Positions 33,370-36,272 of a stretch of 36,272 nt of DNA are shown here, in pieces; the first letter of the stretch is position 1, and every line of letters starts with the position of its first letter. Origin of the DNA: Fulvimarina sp. (GTDB taxonomy: Bacteria > Pseudomonadota > Alphaproteobacteria > Rhizobiales > Rhizobiaceae); contig PACL01000075.1 in NCBI GenBank assembly GCA_002700095.1, positions 13,674-49,945 of the forward strand, written 5' to 3'. Below the pieces are notes generated by a model that was given only the letters and a program-made list of their open reading frames with translations, made no database searches and was not told the origin of the DNA. The translations under genes and the position numbers were made by a program.

Positions 33370-35589
33370 ATGCCCGACCTTCGGCTCGAACTTCGCTCCG
33401 AGGAAATCCCCGCCCGCATGCAGCGCAAGGCGGCGGGGGATCTGAAGAAGCTCGTCACCGACGCCCTCGTCGAGGCCGGCCTGACCTATGAGGGCGCCCG
33501 CGAATACTGGACGCCGCGCCGGCTAACCCTCGACGTGCGGGGGGTGGATGCCCGTTCGAAGGACGTCGTCGAGGAGCGCAAGGGGCCGCGCACCGACGCG
33601 CCGCCAAAGGCCATCGAGGGTTTTCTGCGCGGTGCGGGGCTTGCCTCGATCGACGCGGCGAGCGTCCAGTCCGACCCGAAGAAGGGCGACTTCTACGTCG
33701 CCACGATCCGGAAGCCCGGACGGCCGGCAGAAGAAATCATCGCCGAGGCGATGCCGAAGATCCTCCGTGACTTCCCGTGGCCGAAATCCATGCGCTGGGG
33801 CCCCGCCTCGGCGGCGCCGGGCTCGCTTCGCTGGGTGCGCCCGCTGCAGTCGATCCTCTGCACCTTCGGCCCGGAGACCGAGGAGCCGGTCGTCGTCGAC
33901 TTCGAGGTCGGCGGGATCCGGGCCTCCAACCTCACCGCCGGCCACCGCTTCCATGCGCCGGCGCCCTTCAAGGTGCGCCGCTTCGACGACTATGCGGCGG
34001 GGCTCGAAAAGGCTTTCGTCGTGCTCGATGCCGAGCGGCGCAAGGACATCATCCGCCACGACGCCGAGAATCTCGCCTTCGCGAGGGGTCTGGAAGTCGT
34101 GCCGGACGAGGGGCTGCTCGAGGAGGTCTCCGGCCTCGTCGAATGGCCGGTGACGCTGATGGGCGCCTTCGAGGAAGAGTTCCTGCAGATCCCGCCCGAG
34201 GTGATCCAGCTCACCATCAAGGCGAACCAGAAATGCTTCGTCACGAGGCCCCAGGGTGGCGGCCAGACCTCCACCCTCTCCAACGACTTCCTGCTGGTCT
34301 CCAACATCGCGGCCAGCGACGGCGGGTCGGACATCGCCCGCGGCAACGGCAAGGTGGTGCGCGCCCGGCTGTCCGACGCCCTGTATTTCTGGGAGACCGA
34401 CCAGGCCGCCCTGCCGGACGTTGCAAGCCTCAGGCCTTCGGCGGACAAGCTCGGCCTCGATCTGGCCAAGCCGCTCGACCAGCGGATGGCCAAGCTCGAC
34501 GCGCTGGGCGTGACGTTCCATGCGAAACTCGGGACGCAAGGGCAGCGGGTGGCCCGCATCGCCGCGCTCGCCGAGACGATCGCCGCGACGGTCTATCCGG
34601 ACGGGGCGGAGCTTGACGGCGAGACGGTCTCGGCCGAGGCGCTGAAGCTCCACGTGAAACGCGCCGCGCTGCTCGCCAAGGCCGACCTCACCACCGAGGC
34701 GGTCGGCGAGTTCCCGGAACTGCAGGGGCTTATGGGCCGCTACTACGCGGCGCTGCAGGGCGAGCATCCGTCGGTCCAGGCGGCGATCGAGGATCACTAC
34801 AAGCCGCTCGGCCCCGGCGATCAGGTGCCGGCCGACCCGGTGGCGATCTGCGTCTCGCTCGCCGACAAGCTCGACATGCTGGTCGGCTTCTGGGCGATCG
34901 ACGAAAAGCCGACGGGGTCGAAGGATCCTTATGCGCTGCGGCGGGCGGCGCTGGGAGTGATCCGGGTGGTGCTGGAGAACGGGCTGACGCTGAGGCTCGG
35001 ATCCATGACACCGGCGGGCGACCTCCTCGCCTTCTTCCACGACCGGCTGAAGGTCCAGCTGCGCGATTCCGGCGCCCGGCATGACCTCGTCGATGCCGTG
35101 CTTTCGGGAGGCGCCGAGACCGACGCTGCGATCTCCCTCCTTGTGAGAGAGATCCGCCAACCTCAGAACGACGACCTCCTCGACGTCACCCGCCGCGTCG
35201 AGGCGCTGGGCTCCTTCCTCGCCACCGAGGACGGCAAGAACCTTCTCGCCGGCTATCGCCGCACCGCGAACATCCTTGCCGCCGAGGAGAAGAAGGGAAC
35301 CGCGATCGCCGCCACCGTCGACGCCGCATTGCTAACGCAGGCCGAGGAGACGGCCCTGTTCGCCGCCATCGGGACCGCCGAGACGACCCTGTCGCAGGCG
35401 CTTCAGACCGCCGACTACGAACGGGCGATGGCGGGCCTCGCGCTGCTGCGCGCGCCGGTCGACGCGTTCTTCGACGAGGTGCTGGTCAACGCCGAGGACG
35501 ATGCGGTGCGGGCCAACCGCCTGGCGCTGCTCGCTCGCATCCGCTCCGCCTGTGCAAGGGTCGCGGATTTCTCCCGCATCGCGGGGTGA
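33370..35589 (+). CDS. glyS: Glycyl-tRNA synthetase beta subunit
   Basis: Beta subunit of the bacterial alpha2beta2 glycyl-tRNA synthetase; it carries the tRNA-binding part while the alpha subunit (GlyQ) holds the catalytic core. The 739-residue product is slightly longer than E. coli GlyS (about 690). The opening [33 protein letters not shown] near residue 75, KSMRWGP near 137, an HD-like region, and [13 protein letters not shown] near 497 followed by [16 protein letters not shown] are all typical. glyQ is not in the window to the left; ParDE and the metallopeptidase occupy that place, so glyQ must lie elsewhere. Only a weak AGAAGA site precedes the ATG at 33370. Confidence 0.96.
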   Translation: MPDLRLELRSEEIPARMQRKAAGDLKKLVTDALVEAGLTYEGAREYWTPRRLTLDVRGVDARSKDVVEERKGPRTDAPPKAIEGFLRGAGLASIDAASVQSDPKKGDFYVATIRKPGRPAEEIIAEAMPKILRDFPWPKSMRWGPASAAPGSLRWVRPLQSILCTFGPETEEPVVVDFEVGGIRASNLTAGHRFHAPAPFKVRRFDDYAAGLEKAFVVLDAERRKDIIRHDAENLAFARGLEVVPDEGLLEEVSGLVEWPVTLMGAFEEEFLQIPPEVIQLTIKANQKCFVTRPQGGGQTSTLSNDFLLVSNIAASDGGSDIARGNGKVVRARLSDALYFWETDQAALPDVASLRPSADKLGLDLAKPLDQRMAKLDALGVTFHAKLGTQGQRVARIAALAETIAATVYPDGAELDGETVSAEALKLHVKRAALLAKADLTTEAVGEFPELQGLMGRYYAALQGEHPSVQAAIEDHYKPLGPGDQVPADPVAICVSLADKLDMLVGFWAIDEKPTGSKDPYALRRAALGVIRVVLENGLTLRLGSMTPAGDLLAFFHDRLKVQLRDSGARHDLVDAVLSGGAETDAAISLLVREIRQPQNDDLLDVTRRVEALGSFLATEDGKNLLAGYRRTANILAAEEKKGTAIAATVDAALLTQAEETALFAAIGTAETTLSQALQTADYERAMAGLALLRAPVDAFFDEVLVNAEDDAVRANRLALLARIRSACARVADFSRIAG

Positions 35590-36052
35590 TCCGAGCGGAC
35601 GCGTCGGCTTGCCTGCCCCTCGGCATGCGAGCGCCCGGTGCGCGGCCGGTCATTGCCGGGGAAGTGATCGCCTCAAAGGGCGCTTCCTCGGCGAAGCTGA
35701 ACCGAAGCTTAAGACCGAGCAGCCCGGCTGTGCTCAGAAGCCGAAGGGGCAATCGCGTGCGCCGACGCAGTGGCGGCCATGGGTGCCGGCACACCGGGGC
35801 CGTTAACCCTCTGCAAGAACTAACGTGTCAAGATTGCATCAAATTCGCCATACTCTGCATTGGTAATACAGGACCGGTGCAACAGCGCTCACGAAACGGT
35901 AGCCTGTAACAATTCGTGAAGCGGCTCGCCCGGAACCTGCCTGATTCTGAAGGGAAGAAGGCAGTCACGGACAGGAGTGGAGGCGCAAGCCTCGGGGATA
36001 CGCTCCTGACATCGTAACATTCGCCGAGCGACTTCGAGGGGGCTTCGAAGAC
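35590..36052. other. 463-bp intergenic region after glyS
   Basis: No gene is convincing here: the open frames on both strands are Arg/Ser-rich and lack ribosome-binding sites. The first half is GC-rich with only short stems, such as GCTTC / GAAGC near 35680. From about 35800 the base composition shifts towards A and T (GTTAACC, TTGCATCAAATT, GGTAATACAGG), as expected for a promoter region of the downstream gene, but I cannot fix a -35/-10 pair. No T-run terminator for glyS was seen. Confidence 0.45.
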
Positions 36053-36272
36053 ATGACGAACCAGAGCGCTGCATTTGCAGCCGCGATGAGTCTCGCGCTG
36101 TGCCTGGCATACGGTCTCGTATTTGCTGGCGCCACGCCGGCCGCTGCGGCCTGGGACCAGCCTTGGAAGGCCTCGGACAGGGCGCTCGTCATCGACGCCT
36201 ACGAGTTCAATCCGATCGACTGGCAGGAACTCACCTCGGACGAGCGTATCGCAGGGTTCATCAACAAGGCGT
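36053..36272 (+). CDS. Secreted GH25 lysozyme-like protein, 3' end missing
   Basis: The first 73 residues only. A signal peptide covers about residues 1-33 (core MSLALCLAYGLVFAGA, Ala-rich cleavage site before WDQPWK). The mature start ALVIDAYEFNPIDWQELTSD then ERIAGFINKA resembles the beginning of a glycoside hydrolase family 25 domain, in which an early Asp starts the barrel and an F-x-x-x-KA strand follows. That would make it a peptidoglycan muramidase acting in the periplasm or outside. The assignment rests on this short stretch. The ATG at 36053 is preceded by GAGGGGG, about 13 nt upstream, and the frame is open to the window end. Confidence 0.65.
   Translation, partial: MTNQSAAFAAAMSLALCLAYGLVFAGATPAAAAWDQPWKASDRALVIDAYEFNPIDWQELTSDERIAGFINKA

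Noticed and set aside
35889..36192. Minus-strand open frames opposite the GH25-like gene
   Set aside because: No ribosome-binding site; the plus-strand frame has a proper signal peptide and a sensible mature start.

Overview
The window is GC-rich and reads as the chromosome of an alphaproteobacterium of the order Hyphomicrobiales (Rhizobiales). The evidence is the set of products (glnD, mutS, olsB-type ornithine-lipid acyltransferase, CpdR, HisN-type phosphatase), an intergenic small RNA that looks like the rhizobial alpha-r8/MmgR family, a sigma-EcfG-type promoter, and dispersed palindromes built around CTCATCCTGAGG. The family is not fixed by the sequence alone; a marine or plant-associated Aurantimonadaceae-like organism is a guess. 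No CRISPR array, IS element, prophage or rRNA was seen.

Layout. 1-5088: 3' part of trmB (+), then convergent murJ and glnD (-), which overlap by 4 bp. 5156-5782: a secreted repeat protein (-) with its own sigma-EcfG-type promoter, a leader carrying three 10-bp tandem repeats, and a stem-loop terminator. 6028-10463: mutS (-), a small secreted DUF1236-like protein (+) and olsB (-). 10686-13197: a tightly coupled minus-strand cascade of a class I methyltransferase, a SpoU/TrmH methyltransferase and lspA, joined by 4-bp ATGA overlaps. 13377-14968: a CoxG-like protein and an alpha/beta hydrolase (+). 15059-17855: hisN-like phosphatase (-), the candidate sRNA with promoter and terminator (+), an N-formylglutamate amidohydrolase-like protein (-), cpdR (+) and tRNA-Val(GAC) (+).

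18022-22690 (all -): a FucU/RbsD mutarotase, a 59-residue acidic protein, a UDP-glucuronate 4-epimerase-like enzyme, a secreted four-cysteine protein, a NodB-like deacetylase and a GT4 glycosyltransferase. This looks like a loose cell-surface polysaccharide neighbourhood. 22840-23652 (-) is a class D (OXA-type) beta-lactamase. Divergent from it, 23762-27925 (+) encodes a peptide-type ABC importer with a binding protein and two permeases but no ATPase. After an inverted pair of dispersed repeats come gnd (-), a YadGH-like ABC exporter (-), a YpfJ-type zinc metallopeptidase (+), a ParDE toxin-antitoxin pair (-), glyS (+) and the start of a GH25-lysozyme-like secreted protein (+), cut by the window end.

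Most genes are core housekeeping functions: DNA mismatch repair, nitrogen sensing, lipid II flipping, lipoprotein processing, RNA methylation and tRNA charging. The parts most worth a second look are the sRNA at 15986-16067, the stress-promoter/tandem-repeat leader at 5721-5782, the OXA-type beta-lactamase, the importer lacking an ATPase, the ParDE pair next to glyS and the inverted repeats at 27963-28169. I found no clearly new multi-gene defence or biosynthetic system.
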